Below are positions 18,701 through 27,366 of a DNA stretch of 64,000 nt, piece by piece. The DNA comes from an uncultured Pseudomonadota bacterium. Lineage in GTDB: Bacteria > Myxococcota_A > Bradymonadia > Bradymonadales > Bradymonadaceae. The stretch lies in the NCBI GenBank assembly GCA_913057905.1, contig CAJXPB010000001.1, forward strand, positions 434,001 through 498,000, written 5' to 3'. Numbering within the stretch: position 1 is the stretch's first letter; every line of letters begins with the position of its first letter. Made by a program: the position numbers and the translations under genes. A model generated the notes under the pieces. The model worked only from the letters and a program-made list of their open reading frames with translations, was not told the origin of the DNA and did not search any database.

Positions 18701-19200
18701 GCAAACTCCGGGAGGCGTTTTTGGTGTGGTTGATGGAGGACATCGTCGACGTGCCGAAGGCTCGCATCTTGGAGGTGTACTTCAATATCATCGAGTTCGG
18801 CCCCGGCATCTTCGGCATCCACGACGGCGCGGCCCACTACTTCGGCAAACGACCCGATGAACTGACCCTGGGCGAGGTGTCGTGGCTCGTCAGCATCATT
18901 CCAAACCCCCGCGAGTACCATCGGTACTACCGCCGCGGTAAGCTGACGCCCGGCTGGCTGGCCACGGTCACCCGGTACGTCGAGATCATGGCCGACCGGG
19001 ATCGCGCCGCCAAACACGATGCCCAGCGCGTCAAATCCAATCCGCCCACCTTCTACAAACCGGGTCCAGACGAGCCGGTGCTCAGACCCGAGATCTCCCG
19101 ACCGGTACTTCCCGGCGACACACCATCCTCTGCGCCGGCCAGCAGCGACACGTCGTCGGCCGCCGCCCCCTCGGAGACCGCGCCCGACGAAACGGAGTGA
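15787..19200 (+). CDS. AsmA-like domain fused to a GT51 peptidoglycan glycosyltransferase
   Basis: An 1137-residue inner-membrane protein with one N-terminal membrane segment (about residues 12-35). Residues about 40-800 form a long AsmA/TamB-like periplasmic region of repeating beta segments (for example DALTLDGLRLGFE, WWSLLVGEPEISSIAVEG). After a Pro/Glu-rich linker, the C-terminus (about 895-1090) is a family 51 transglycosylase: TEDNSFFEHHGFN (catalytic Glu919), GGSTISMQLVKNLYLS (about 950), RKLREAFLVWLME, and ILEVYFNIIEFGPGIFGI. There is no transpeptidase domain, so it should polymerise glycan strands only (MtgA-like). The tail is Pro/Ser/Thr-rich. ATG 15787 is chosen over 15745 because the membrane anchor follows directly; neither has a strong ribosome site. 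Confidence 0.85.
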   Translation: MNGLDRQSRLYRIGRWVVVGLVVLSLCAAALYWWIGPSLADARIRDRLSRLTDDTSMTVNYDRLAAQGLDALTLDGLRLGFEGSGDPTFRADTVTLRLRWWSLLVGEPEISSIAVEGARGRIHVGPPPHATNLHALLAALRDRGSADTAESDNDDPDDATRLRAPLGRFGGHWPNLQLRDGSLQVQLPGAPFDRVSEVDLSIDSHGESAALNAEVALAGAAPDSGWVVPERVTVEGTLRRALASSTGSVTFSPTLEVVGLPPYDFVRLGLDRVLVEPQQRITVIGMRAGLQDDGPPTWVGRSDRASIQFLEWPTSVDEADIQRLEIDSPSVELTVGPDGESALSDLVQLVTNPAAHRVRNRARAIASRLGSDEGERKGSSADGDARGVDDDGVDKRSGPVRRILFDPRMPDRIDITDASVTLKDIIQWDLERPAHTWQLKDGRLAVQHRPARGILSIEGGFDASALPGPSGSDSASNRGRASWDLDANYRSPRLTGTAEITSLDLSWLARLGGQSVAQRLKGGELELSLKNRLQDETQTFQGQVALKGLNLALPALAEDPIDDLSAAYSFAGTFDPNASPPDPTLFPKEELTSSSANGTSDREAAANPQGVDRQEGDRQTPSIPERGILRVHDGKVNVNGVKATFRPALFGIDGLARRPARLDADVKIPETDVQTLFEAVPASIRGPLNGTKMRGTFQWEFHGEFPLYNAGETEWTSKPTLRGFRLVELPEAVDVRELTGSFTHTIANPDETFKRTIRIPAMRPVPLDWLTSHLGAEPEALKQRRERRGWPGPDAPALPVPQPWGDRQPLSSTDKLDVPPETSRLDWGRHLADQRLAPGGPATLRTRAAPPEPVSPEPEAPTASETPETPDAAPSLRPWDQSVLTTGRRRAQLHRYGPYIYTPLQHISPWLPRAIRTTEDNSFFEHHGFNWFALKASLEDNLEAGGFVRGGSTISMQLVKNLYLSFDKVLARKLREAFLVWLMEDIVDVPKARILEVYFNIIEFGPGIFGIHDGAAHYFGKRPDELTLGEVSWLVSIIPNPREYHRYYRRGKLTPGWLATVTRYVEIMADRDRAAKHDAQRVKSNPPTFYKPGPDEPVLRPEISRPVLPGDTPSSAPASSDTSSAAAPSETAPDETE

Positions 19201-19376
19201 TTTCGGCGGACTTGCGTCGACCGACAGAAGAATGATAGCTGCGGACGGTCGAAGGGAGGGCCTCCACCGCGGCGGCCTTTCCGACCCAAACACTATGGAA
19301 CCGACGGTCGCCGTATCGGAAATCGGGCGAGCCGTCTCGAACTCAACGAATTTTTCTGGACCCTGCGAGGAAATCG

Positions 19377-19718
19377 ATGGCACGACTGATGTCGAGCACG
19401 GAATTGCACGAACGAATCGACGAAGACGACGATTTTGTCCTTCTGGACGTCCGGGACCACGAGGCCTTCATCGACGGCCACATCGAAGGCGCCCGAAGTC
19501 TCCCGCTCGAGAATCTGAAGGAAGAGGCCGAAAACGAGCTCAACAAGAATCAACGCATCGTGGTTTACGCCGACGACCACGACGCCTCCGAGTCGAATTC
19601 CGCGGCCAGAGTCCTGGAGTCGATGGGGTTTCGGAAAGTCTCCGACTTCGACGGCGGACTCTACGCCTGGGAACGAGCCGGATTCACCGTCGAAAGTGGT
19701 GAGGCCGACGCCTCGTAA
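19377..19718 (+). CDS. Rhodanese-like domain protein lacking the catalytic cysteine
   Basis: A 113-residue single rhodanese domain. LLDVRDHEAFIDGHIEGARSL and GGLYAWERAG are family hallmarks. The active-site loop reads VVYADDHDASES, with Ala65 where sulfurtransferases have cysteine, so sulfur transfer is not expected; such domains act as binding or signalling modules. GAGGA lies 7 bases before the start. It is followed by a strong terminator shared with the convergent gene. The function is unknown. Confidence 0.85.
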   Translation: MARLMSSTELHERIDEDDDFVLLDVRDHEAFIDGHIEGARSLPLENLKEEAENELNKNQRIVVYADDHDASESNSAARVLESMGFRKVSDFDGGLYAWERAGFTVESGEADAS

Positions 19719-19740
19719 GCGGACGTCCCCTCAGAGATCA

Positions 19741-19776
19741 AAAAAGCGCCGGCTTTCAGGCCGGCGCTTTTTTTGT
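19741..19776. terminator. Bidirectional rho-independent terminator
   Basis: A-run, GCGCCGGC(CT) stem, short loop TTCA-type, exact complementary arm GCCGGCGC, then a T-run of seven. The A- and T-tracts on both sides make it work for the rhodanese gene (rightward) and the convergent acidic protein gene (leftward). Confidence 0.92.
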
Positions 19777-19794
19777 TGGATTCAGCTCAGACCA

Positions 19795-20451
19795 TCACTG
19801 CTCGCCGCCCTCTTCGATGGTGACCTCCGCACGGAAGATCAGCGCATCCTCGGTCTCTTCGGACAGCGCGGCGTCGTAGCGTTCGTCGGGGTGTTGCTCG
19901 TCCTCCTCCAGGTTCATCCAGTCATCGACGATCTGCTCGGCCCGTTCGTCCTGGCGGGCGGCGGCGATGCTGGCGAGCTCCTGCTCGTCGTCCTCGTCCT
20001 CGGGATCGAAGTCCTTCGGAATCCGAGCGACCACGTGGGCGAGCGCTTCGGTCATGTCCGACGCCTGCAGGTAGGCGCCGCCGCGGATCGGTTCGATCTC
20101 TTCGAGGTCGACGATCTCTTCGCGACCGTCTTCCAGTCGGCGAACGACCACCGCGTTGGCGTCGTCGGCCTTGGCCACGATGACCACTTCGTTGGCCAGA
20201 TGCTTTCCGCTGGCAGCCTCGCCGCGATGCTCCTCATCTTCCGAAAGCAAGTAGATGCGATGGGGAGCAATCCCGCGGGCACGCAACAACCGACGCATGC
20301 GCTGATTCTCCTCGACCAGGTCGAGGTACTTTTCAGCGTCGCGCTTGTTGGTCGTGCGGAAGACGATCTCGTCGTCCGCATCCATGATCTTGTAGTGGCG
20401 ACTGCCGCTCTCGATGTACAGTCCCTTCCGAATCGTGTCGTTTTCGCTCAC
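19795..20451 (-). CDS. Acidic protein of unknown function
   Basis: A 218-residue soluble protein with no recognised family. GTG 20451 is chosen because GGAGAGG sits 7 bases upstream; ATG 20487 is the alternative. The first 120 residues alternate strands and helices (KGLYIESGSRHYKIMDADDE, then a helical DAEKYLDLVEENQRMRRLL). The last 80 residues are very rich in Glu and Asp, probably disordered. It converges on the shared terminator at 19741. It is divergent from the RNase H gene, with a 243-base region between them. Confidence 0.65.
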   Translation of the reverse strand: MSENDTIRKGLYIESGSRHYKIMDADDEIVFRTTNKRDAEKYLDLVEENQRMRRLLRARGIAPHRIYLLSEDEEHRGEAASGKHLANEVVIVAKADDANAVVVRRLEDGREEIVDLEEIEPIRGGAYLQASDMTEALAHVVARIPKDFDPEDEDDEQELASIAAARQDERAEQIVDDWMNLEEDEQHPDERYDAALSEETEDALIFRAEVTIEEGGEQ

Positions 20452-20694
20452 GTCGCAACCTCTCCGAAGCCAATGAACGAGATTCAATTGGTATGATATG
20501 GGCAGTCGACCCCGGATGTGGCGTGACGGGGGCGACGGCGGATACGTTCAAAAAACCAAGTGATCGTTAGCACAAGCACTACGGTTGTAAAGCGGAAGAT
20601 CGCACGTCCGGAGACGCCCTCATAAGATGACAACACGGGGCGGTTGTGCCATGAGTGCCGGCGTTGAGGTTCGACGACCACACGGAGGACAGAC

Positions 20695-21573
20695 GTGCCC
20701 TGGGAACAACGGTATTTTAAAGGTGACGAAATCTGGGCGGAGGTCGACGAGGACGGGGAATTCATCCTCGAAGATGGCCGAGTCCCGATGAAGTACGAGC
20801 GCAGCGGCGGAAACATCTACCACGCCAACCCCGCGAACATCTCGCGCGAGGACGAGGCGGCCCAAGAGGCGTGGCGGCGGCGCCTCAACGAGCGGGAAGA
20901 CGAGCTCGATCGGCGGGAGCGCGAGCTCGACACCCGCGAGAAGAAACTCGACGACCGCGAAGACGCGCTGGCCGACTGGGAGAGTCGCCTCAAATCCGGC
21001 GCCCTGGACGAGAGCTCGTCGGACGCCGACGAAGGTTCGGCCCCGGCCGGATCTGGCGACGACACGTGGTTCGACACGATCGTCCCGAACGACGACATCG
21101 GTCCCGACGCGTCGGTCATCTCCGTCTCCGACGAGCCGCCGGCCTCGGTTTCGGATGCCTCGTCGCCGGTCGGCGGGATCGTCGAAATCCACACCGACGG
21201 GGCCTGCTCGGGGAACCCGGGCCCCTGCGGCTTCGGCGTGACCGTCCGCACCGACGGAGACTACCACGAGATCAGCGCCTTTATCGGCCAGGGCACCAAC
21301 AACATCGCGGAGCTGATGGCCATCAAGATTGCCCTTCTCTCGGTCGAGGATCGCGCCCAGCCGGTCCGCCTCTACTCCGACAGCCGCTACAGCATCGGCG
21401 TGCTCACCAAGGGCTGGAATGCCAAAGCGAACCGCGAGCTGATTCTCGAGACCCGCGACCTCATCGATGAATTCGAGGACCTCGAGCTGCGCAAGGTCGA
21501 GGGCCACTCCGGCGACCCGCTGAACGAACGAGCCGACGACCTCGCCCGCGACGCCGTGAAGGCCGGAAAATGA
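20695..21573 (+). CDS. rnhA: Ribonuclease HI with a coiled-coil N-terminal extension
   Basis: Cleaves the RNA strand of RNA-DNA hybrids. The RNase H domain is residues about 161-290: IHTDGACSGNPGP (Asp168), NNIAELMAI (Glu206), LYSDSRYS (Asp229), and EGHSGDPLNERADDLA (His271 and a final Asp). The first 160 residues are not the usual hybrid-binding domain: a short strand-rich segment (1-48), a charged coiled coil with repeating EREDELDRRERELD heptads (about 51-100) and an acidic Ser/Asp-rich linker. GTG start with GGAGGACAGAC upstream. It converges with pntB (12 bases between stops). Confidence 0.9.
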   Translation: MPWEQRYFKGDEIWAEVDEDGEFILEDGRVPMKYERSGGNIYHANPANISREDEAAQEAWRRRLNEREDELDRRERELDTREKKLDDREDALADWESRLKSGALDESSSDADEGSAPAGSGDDTWFDTIVPNDDIGPDASVISVSDEPPASVSDASSPVGGIVEIHTDGACSGNPGPCGFGVTVRTDGDYHEISAFIGQGTNNIAELMAIKIALLSVEDRAQPVRLYSDSRYSIGVLTKGWNAKANRELILETRDLIDEFEDLELRKVEGHSGDPLNERADDLARDAVKAGK

Positions 21574-21585
21574 GGGCTGACCGGG

Positions 21586-22983
21586 TCAATCGATCGCAGC
21601 GAGGAGATCTTCGACCCGGTCGGTGGCGTCGCCGAAGTACATCCACGTGTTATCACGGTAAAATAGCGGGTTCGGGACGCCGGCATATCCCGGTGAGAGG
21701 CTCCGTTTTACGATCACCACGCGTTTTGCGTTCCACACCTCGATCTGGGGCATCCCGTAGATGGGCGTGGAGGGATCGTCGACGGCATCGGGATTGACGA
21801 TGTCGTTGGCACCGACGACCAACGCCACGTCGGTTTCCCCAAGTGACCGATTGGCGACTTCGAGTTCATCGACGATGTCGTAGGGCACGTCGGCTTCCGC
21901 CAACAACACGTTCATGTGACCGGGCATGCGGCCGGCGACCGGGTGAATCGCGAACCGGACTTCGACGCCCGCGTCTCGAAGTTTGTCGGTCAGTCGACTG
22001 ACGGCGTGCTGAGCGCCGGCGACGGCCATCCCGTACCCCGGCACGATCACGACGCGTTCGGCCCCACGCAGTGCCTGAACGACTTCGTCGGTCTCGACCG
22101 ACGTTGCATCGCCCTGGTCTTCACCGCCTTCGGATGACCCGCCTCCGGCCTGTGTCCCCCAGCCTCCGAGAATCACATTCGTCAGCGACCGGTTCATGCC
22201 GCGACACATGATGTAGCTGAGAATCGCGCCGCTGCTGCCGACCAGAGCTCCGGTGATGATGAGCAAGTCATTCGACAGCAAAAAGCCCGCCGCCGCCGCG
22301 GCCCAGCCCGAGTAGCTGTTCAACAGTGAGACGACCACCGGCATGTCGGCGCCCCCGATCGCCATCACCATGTGCAGTCCAAGCAGGCCCGCGAGCCCGG
22401 CGTTCAGCGACAACCACATCAGGTTCGCCGCCGACATCTCTCCCACGAAGGGGACGCCGGCCCCGACGACCACCCCCAGGACGACGAGATTCAGCAGGTG
22501 TCGGCCGGGGACAAGCACGGGCTGGCTGCGGATCATGCCCCCGAGCTTGCCGTAGGCAATGACGGACCCGGTAAAGGTCAGGGCGCCGACCGTCACATCC
22601 ACGTAGACCTCGATGTCGTGGATGGTCTGCTCGACCCCGGTCAACCCCGCCGGCGGATCCAAAAAGCTCGAATAACTCACGAAGACGGCGCCCAGCCCGA
22701 CAAAGCTGTTGAGGATGGCGACCATCTGGGGCATCGATGTCATCGGCACGGTCGAGGCCCACAGCACGCCGATGGTGGCCCCGGCGACGACCGGGCCGAT
22801 GGCCCATGCCCAGGCCAGATCGGCGACGATTCCGATCGTGACGGCGATGGCGATGACCATCCCGACGATGCCGTAGATATTTCCGCGCCGCGCCGTCTCC
22901 TGATTCGACAACCCGGCGAGGGCCTGAATAAAGAGGATGGCGGCAAACAGGTAGCCGACTGTCGCAAGGCTCTCCGGAATCAT
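21586..22983 (-). CDS. pntB: NAD(P) transhydrogenase subunit beta
   Basis: Membrane and NADP(H)-binding subunit of the proton-translocating transhydrogenase, which drives NADPH formation from NADH with the proton gradient. The first 270 residues are about nine membrane segments. The C-terminal domain III has [31 protein letters not shown] and [12 protein letters not shown], all diagnostic. 465 residues, normal. ATG 22983 overlaps the pntA stop by four bases. Confidence 0.96.
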   Translation of the reverse strand: MIPESLATVGYLFAAILFIQALAGLSNQETARRGNIYGIVGMVIAIAVTIGIVADLAWAWAIGPVVAGATIGVLWASTVPMTSMPQMVAILNSFVGLGAVFVSYSSFLDPPAGLTGVEQTIHDIEVYVDVTVGALTFTGSVIAYGKLGGMIRSQPVLVPGRHLLNLVVLGVVVGAGVPFVGEMSAANLMWLSLNAGLAGLLGLHMVMAIGGADMPVVVSLLNSYSGWAAAAAGFLLSNDLLIITGALVGSSGAILSYIMCRGMNRSLTNVILGGWGTQAGGGSSEGGEDQGDATSVETDEVVQALRGAERVVIVPGYGMAVAGAQHAVSRLTDKLRDAGVEVRFAIHPVAGRMPGHMNVLLAEADVPYDIVDELEVANRSLGETDVALVVGANDIVNPDAVDDPSTPIYGMPQIEVWNAKRVVIVKRSLSPGYAGVPNPLFYRDNTWMYFGDATDRVEDLLAAID

Positions 22984-24584
22984 TGTCCCCCTCCTTTGCC
23001 CGAGCCCTCGGCGCGGAACATGCCGAGCATCCGCTGGGTGACCCAGAATCCGCCGAAGATATTGATCGACGCCACAAACACTGCGGCCGCCCCCAAAAGC
23101 AGCGTCGCCCAGGAGGCTCCCTGGGTGACCTGGATGATCCCGCCGACGATGATGATCCCACTGATGGCGTTTGTGACGCTCATCAACGGCGTATGCAGCG
23201 ACGAGGTGACATCCCAGATGACCCGCCAGCCGACGAAACACGCGAGCACAAAGACCGTCAGATGCTGGACAAACGACGCCGGCGCATAGAGACCGATGAG
23301 TACGAGCAGCGCGACGGCCGAAGCAATTGCAACCGGAAGCGCCAGCCCGGTTCGATCCTCCTGCTGCGCCGCGGGTGCGGGAGCCGACGTCTCCGCCTGC
23401 TCGGCCGCGGACTCCGACGGCTCGTCCGATGGCGACGGCGCCGCCGGCTCCGGCGGCGGCCACCGGTCCTGACCGCGCTCCAGCACCATCATTCCCCGAA
23501 TGACCTCGTCTTCCGCGTCGACCTCGAACCCGTCGGCGTCCCCCAGAAAGCGAAAGAGGTTCGAGACGTTCCGGCCGAAGTAGTCGCTGGCCTGAGTTGG
23601 CAGACGGCTCGTCAGATCCGTGAAACCCAGAATCTGGACGCCCTCGAATTCCGAGGCCTCGCCGCTCTCGGTCGCCTCGCAATTCCCGCCGGTCTCGGCG
23701 GCGAGGTCGACGATCACCGACCCCGGCCGCATCGATGCGACCATCTCGTTGGTCACCAGCGTCGGAGCCGCCTTACCCGGAATCGCGGCCGTCGTAATGA
23801 CGATGTCGGTCTCGGGCACCTCGCGGCGAAACAGCTCCATTTCCTTTTCGATGAACGCGTCGTCCATCTCGGCGGCGTACCCGCCTTCGCCCTCGGCTCC
23901 CTCCCTCGGAATATCGAGTTCCAGAAACCGAGCCCCCAGACTCTCGACTTCCGTTTCGACGGTGGGACGGACATCGAACGCCTTGACCTGGGCCCCCAGC
24001 TCCCGGGCGGTCGCGATGGCGGCCAGCCCCGCCACGCCCGCACCGATGACCATCACCTCTGCGGGTGGGCTGGAGCCGGCTGCCGTACTGCGCGCTCCAA
24101 AGAATCGGCCGTAGTGAGAGGCCGCCTCGATGACCGCGCGATAACCCGCGATCGACGCCATGGAGCTGAGCACATCGACCGACTGCGCACGGGTGATTCG
24201 AGGAACCTGGTCTAGGGCCAGGACCGTCGCCCCACGCTCGGCGAGCATATCGATGAGGTCTTCGTTCCGGGCCGGGTCGATCAGGCTGATCAGGACGGCC
24301 CCCTCGGCCAAAAGGCCCGCCTCATGGCGACCGTCGCTGCGCTGACGGGGGGCGCGGACTTTCACCAAGATATCCGCATCTGCCCAGACAGATTCCGCAT
24401 CGTCGATGACGTCGGCACCGGCCTCTCGGTAGGCCTCATCCGGAATGTCCGCCCCGTCGCCCAGTCCCGATTCCACCGACACCTCGAAGCCGTCCCGGAT
24501 CCAGAGGTCGACAGTACGAGGGGTCGCCGCGACCCGACGCTCGCCGGGCGCGGTCTCGGCAGGGACTCCTATACGCATTACCAT
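22980..24584 (-). CDS. pntA: NAD(P) transhydrogenase subunit alpha (fused form)
   Basis: NAD(H)-binding subunit with its membrane domain on the same chain, as in E. coli. MRIGVPAE...ERRVAATP opens the domain, [26 protein letters not shown] is the NAD fold, and the last about 110 residues carry three to four membrane segments. A Pro/Ala/Glu-rich linker (residues about 375-415) joins the two parts. 534 residues. The start at 24584 has GGAG six bases upstream; the in-frame ATG at 24578 is possible. Forms an operon with pntB. Confidence 0.95.
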   Translation of the reverse strand: MVMRIGVPAETAPGERRVAATPRTVDLWIRDGFEVSVESGLGDGADIPDEAYREAGADVIDDAESVWADADILVKVRAPRQRSDGRHEAGLLAEGAVLISLIDPARNEDLIDMLAERGATVLALDQVPRITRAQSVDVLSSMASIAGYRAVIEAASHYGRFFGARSTAAGSSPPAEVMVIGAGVAGLAAIATARELGAQVKAFDVRPTVETEVESLGARFLELDIPREGAEGEGGYAAEMDDAFIEKEMELFRREVPETDIVITTAAIPGKAAPTLVTNEMVASMRPGSVIVDLAAETGGNCEATESGEASEFEGVQILGFTDLTSRLPTQASDYFGRNVSNLFRFLGDADGFEVDAEDEVIRGMMVLERGQDRWPPPEPAAPSPSDEPSESAAEQAETSAPAPAAQQEDRTGLALPVAIASAVALLVLIGLYAPASFVQHLTVFVLACFVGWRVIWDVTSSLHTPLMSVTNAISGIIIVGGIIQVTQGASWATLLLGAAAVFVASINIFGGFWVTQRMLGMFRAEGSGKGGGQ

Positions 24585-24624
24585 CGCCAGCTCCGTCGGG
24601 ATTCACTTCATGTGTACGATGAGA

Positions 24625-25866
24625 TCATCCGCTCGATGTTTCGCTTCCCGACAGACCCTTGAGCATATTGGGAAGGTCGAGGCCCAGGGTCTCCTTGATC
24701 TGTTCGGCGCCGCTGGCGGCCTTCATCGGAGCACTCCCCTGGCGGTCCACATCCTGCATCTGGCCGTCGATGACGGTCACCTTTTCGATCTCGACGTCCT
24801 CGATTGTCGACATCATCGCGTCCATTACCGCGTCGAATTTCTGAATCAAAAACAGCGGCCGCGCCGCCTCGCCGGAGGCATGCCAGGTGTCCAGAAGCTC
24901 CCGCAGGGCCTCGACATTCGCCTTACCGTCCTCGATGACCGACGCCGCATCGGCCTTCGCCTCGGCTTTTAACTCGGCCTTCTTGGCCTGGGCCGGCTGG
25001 ATGACATCGGCGGCGAGCTGGCGTTTGACCTGCTCGAGCCGGGCCTGCTGCACATCGAGGCTGGCTCGAGCCTTTGCGACGGCCGCGCCGATCCGAGAGC
25101 GCTCCTCGGCGACCATCGCCTCGGCCTTCGATTTCGCATCGGTGATTCGACGCTGGGCATCGGCCCTGGCGATCTCCTTCTGAGCGTTGATCTTGGCAAT
25201 CGCCTTGCGAAGCTGGTTTTCGGCGTCTTGAATGCTCGCTTCAGCGCGATTTTCCGCCTCGGCGATGCGTGATCGTTTGATCAGATCCGCCGACTGCTTG
25301 CGGCCGATGCTGTCGAGATACCCCTGATCATCGGTAACCGACTGGATCTTGAGCGTATCGAGATCGAGCCCCAGGTTCGACAGATCCGATTCGGCCTCTT
25401 CGCTGAGCTCCCGCGCGAATACCACCCGGTCGTAGTTGACTTCTTCGGGGGTCAGAGCGGCGAGCACGCCCCGGAGGTTTCCCTCGAGGGTCTCCTTGGC
25501 GATGCGGGCGACCTGGTCACGCGAGCGCCCCAAAAACCGCTCGATGGCATTGTCGAGCAATTCGTCGCGCGACCCGATCTTGACGTTGGCAACCCCGCGT
25601 ACCTCCAGCGGGATGCCACCCTTCGAGTAGGCGTTGTTGACATGCAGATCGATTACCATGTTTCGCAGATCGAGCCGATCGACCTTGTGGAACAGGGGAA
25701 AGTACAGTTTACGACCGGCGTGGACCTTCTCGTAGCCGTCGCGGCCGGGCCCGCTGAAGACCAACACCTCGTTGGGCTCGCAGAGGACGATCAGATTCGT
25801 GACCGTCAGATAGATGGCACCCGCGGCGATCGCCGCGATGACGAGTAACCAGACTATTCCTTCCAT
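24625..25866 (-). CDS. Flotillin-like SPFH-domain membrane protein (copy 1)
   Basis: A 413-residue protein with an N-terminal membrane segment (about residues 5-25), an SPFH/band-7 domain (about 30-200; AYSKGGIPLEVRG, RFLGRSRDQVARIAKETLEGNLRGVLA) and a long Ala/Glu/Lys-rich coiled coil (about 205-350), then a short C-terminal domain. Flotillins oligomerise on the inner face of the membrane and organise membrane microdomains. It is a clear paralogue of the next gene upstream and follows it by 65 bases. AGGAGCG precedes ATG 25866. The pair plus the NfeD-like gene forms the classical NfeD-flotillin arrangement. Confidence 0.9.
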   Translation of the reverse strand: MEGIVWLLVIAAIAAGAIYLTVTNLIVLCEPNEVLVFSGPGRDGYEKVHAGRKLYFPLFHKVDRLDLRNMVIDLHVNNAYSKGGIPLEVRGVANVKIGSRDELLDNAIERFLGRSRDQVARIAKETLEGNLRGVLAALTPEEVNYDRVVFARELSEEAESDLSNLGLDLDTLKIQSVTDDQGYLDSIGRKQSADLIKRSRIAEAENRAEASIQDAENQLRKAIAKINAQKEIARADAQRRITDAKSKAEAMVAEERSRIGAAVAKARASLDVQQARLEQVKRQLAADVIQPAQAKKAELKAEAKADAASVIEDGKANVEALRELLDTWHASGEAARPLFLIQKFDAVMDAMMSTIEDVEIEKVTVIDGQMQDVDRQGSAPMKAASGAEQIKETLGLDLPNMLKGLSGSETSSG

Positions 25867-25931
25867 CGTATCGCTCCTGTCGGTCGATGCTGCCGCCACG
25901 GAGGCGGCGTGTCTCGATGACGTCGGTTCTG

Positions 25932-27347
25932 TCAGCGTTCTTCGCGCGTCGTATCCGGCTCCGAGTTGCTCAATTCTTCAAGAAGGCGTTCCGCGCTCTC
26001 GGCCTCGGCCGCTTCGCCCTCCTCCAGCGCTGTCTCGATGGCCTCCCGGAAGGCGGTCGGGTCGACCGATTCCAGATCCAGCGACCCGCCGCTGTTGGCG
26101 GAACCGTGGTCTCCCGTCAGCGCCCCGGAGATGTCGAGCCCCACCGACTCCCGCATCTCCTCGAAGATCGAGCCGACGATACGGGGGAACGAGCTGACGT
26201 AGTTGGGCAACGACTCTCCGTTGCCTCCGTCGATGATGGCGGCCTTGCGAATTTGCACCTGGCGCGCCGCTTCGGCGACCCGGTCCATGATCGTCTCGAT
26301 GTGCTGGAGGATGAAGACATCCATCGCGGCATCGCCGGCCTCCTCCCAGACGTCGGCCATCATCGTGAGCACCCGGGCCATCGCCCGGCCCTGTTCGGCG
26401 ATGTCGGCGGCTTCGCCCTGCGCCGTCAGCTCTCGTGCGACCTTCTGGGCCTCGGCCGGGATGACCACATCGGCCTGAAGTCGGATCTTTTCGAGCTCGG
26501 TTCTGACTTGCTGAAGCTCCTGTTCGGCCTCGGCCCGCGCCTCCAGAGCCCGCGCCTCGGCGCGCTCTTCCTCGGACTTGGCCTGACGGTCGAGGTCGGC
26601 CTTCAACTCCCGCAACTGGTTCTGGGCCTTCTGAATCTCGGCCTGTGCCTTGCGCCGGGCCACTTCACCGCGTCCTCGCGCGCCGGCCTCGGACTCTTCT
26701 GCGGCTTTTCGCGCGTCGGATTCCGCCACCTCGGCCACCTTGATGATCTCGGCGATCCGCTCGCGACCGATGCTGTCGAGATAGTCGCGCTCGTCCTCGA
26801 CGTTCTGAATTTTCAGGGTGTCGATGTGCAATCCGAGCTTCTCGAAATCGGGTTCGGCATCGCTGGCCAGTTCCGAGGCGAACTTCAACCGGTTCTCGTT
26901 GACCTCCTCGGGCGTCATCTTCGCGAGCACGCTTCGGACGTTCCCCTCCAGCGTCTCCTTGGCAACGCGGCGGATCTCGTCGGTACTCTGACCGAGGAAC
27001 CTCTCGACGGCGTTGTGCAGCGTCGGCTCCTCGCTGGAGACCTTCACGTTTGCGATCGCGTGTACGTTCAGCGGGATCCCGCCCTTCGAGTAGGCTCCAT
27101 CGATGTGGATGTGAACCGACTGCACCGTCAGGTCGAGTCGATCGAGTGTCTCGAATCCCGGGATACGCCAGTGCCGGCCCCCGTGGACCGACCGGTAGTT
27201 CACCCGCGTGCCATCGGAGAGCGAGCTTTTTCTCCCCGAAAAGACCAGGAGCTCGTCGGGGCTTCCGACGTAGAGCAACGCCTTGGCGGCGGCGAACAAC
27301 AGCAACACGCCCACTGCCACGGCTGCGCCAATCACTACGGGTCCCAT
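25932..27347 (-). CDS. Flotillin-like SPFH-domain membrane protein (copy 2)
   Basis: A 471-residue paralogue of the neighbouring flotillin. It shares AYSKGGIPL, the RFLGQSTDEIRR/AKETLEGN block, TPEEVNENR and the LDTLKIQNVED/YLDSIGRER block. One N-terminal membrane helix (about 3-23), SPFH domain (about 25-215), coiled coil (about 215-330), and a longer C-terminal acidic tail than copy 1. Two diverged copies in tandem suggest a hetero-oligomer. It lies 19 bases downstream of the NfeD-like gene, in the same transcript. Confidence 0.9.
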   Translation of the reverse strand: MGPVVIGAAVAVGVLLLFAAAKALLYVGSPDELLVFSGRKSSLSDGTRVNYRSVHGGRHWRIPGFETLDRLDLTVQSVHIHIDGAYSKGGIPLNVHAIANVKVSSEEPTLHNAVERFLGQSTDEIRRVAKETLEGNVRSVLAKMTPEEVNENRLKFASELASDAEPDFEKLGLHIDTLKIQNVEDERDYLDSIGRERIAEIIKVAEVAESDARKAAEESEAGARGRGEVARRKAQAEIQKAQNQLRELKADLDRQAKSEEERAEARALEARAEAEQELQQVRTELEKIRLQADVVIPAEAQKVARELTAQGEAADIAEQGRAMARVLTMMADVWEEAGDAAMDVFILQHIETIMDRVAEAARQVQIRKAAIIDGGNGESLPNYVSSFPRIVGSIFEEMRESVGLDISGALTGDHGSANSGGSLDLESVDPTAFREAIETALEEGEAAEAESAERLLEELSNSEPDTTREER

Positions 27348-27366
27348 GGTCGAATCCTCGTCGGTG

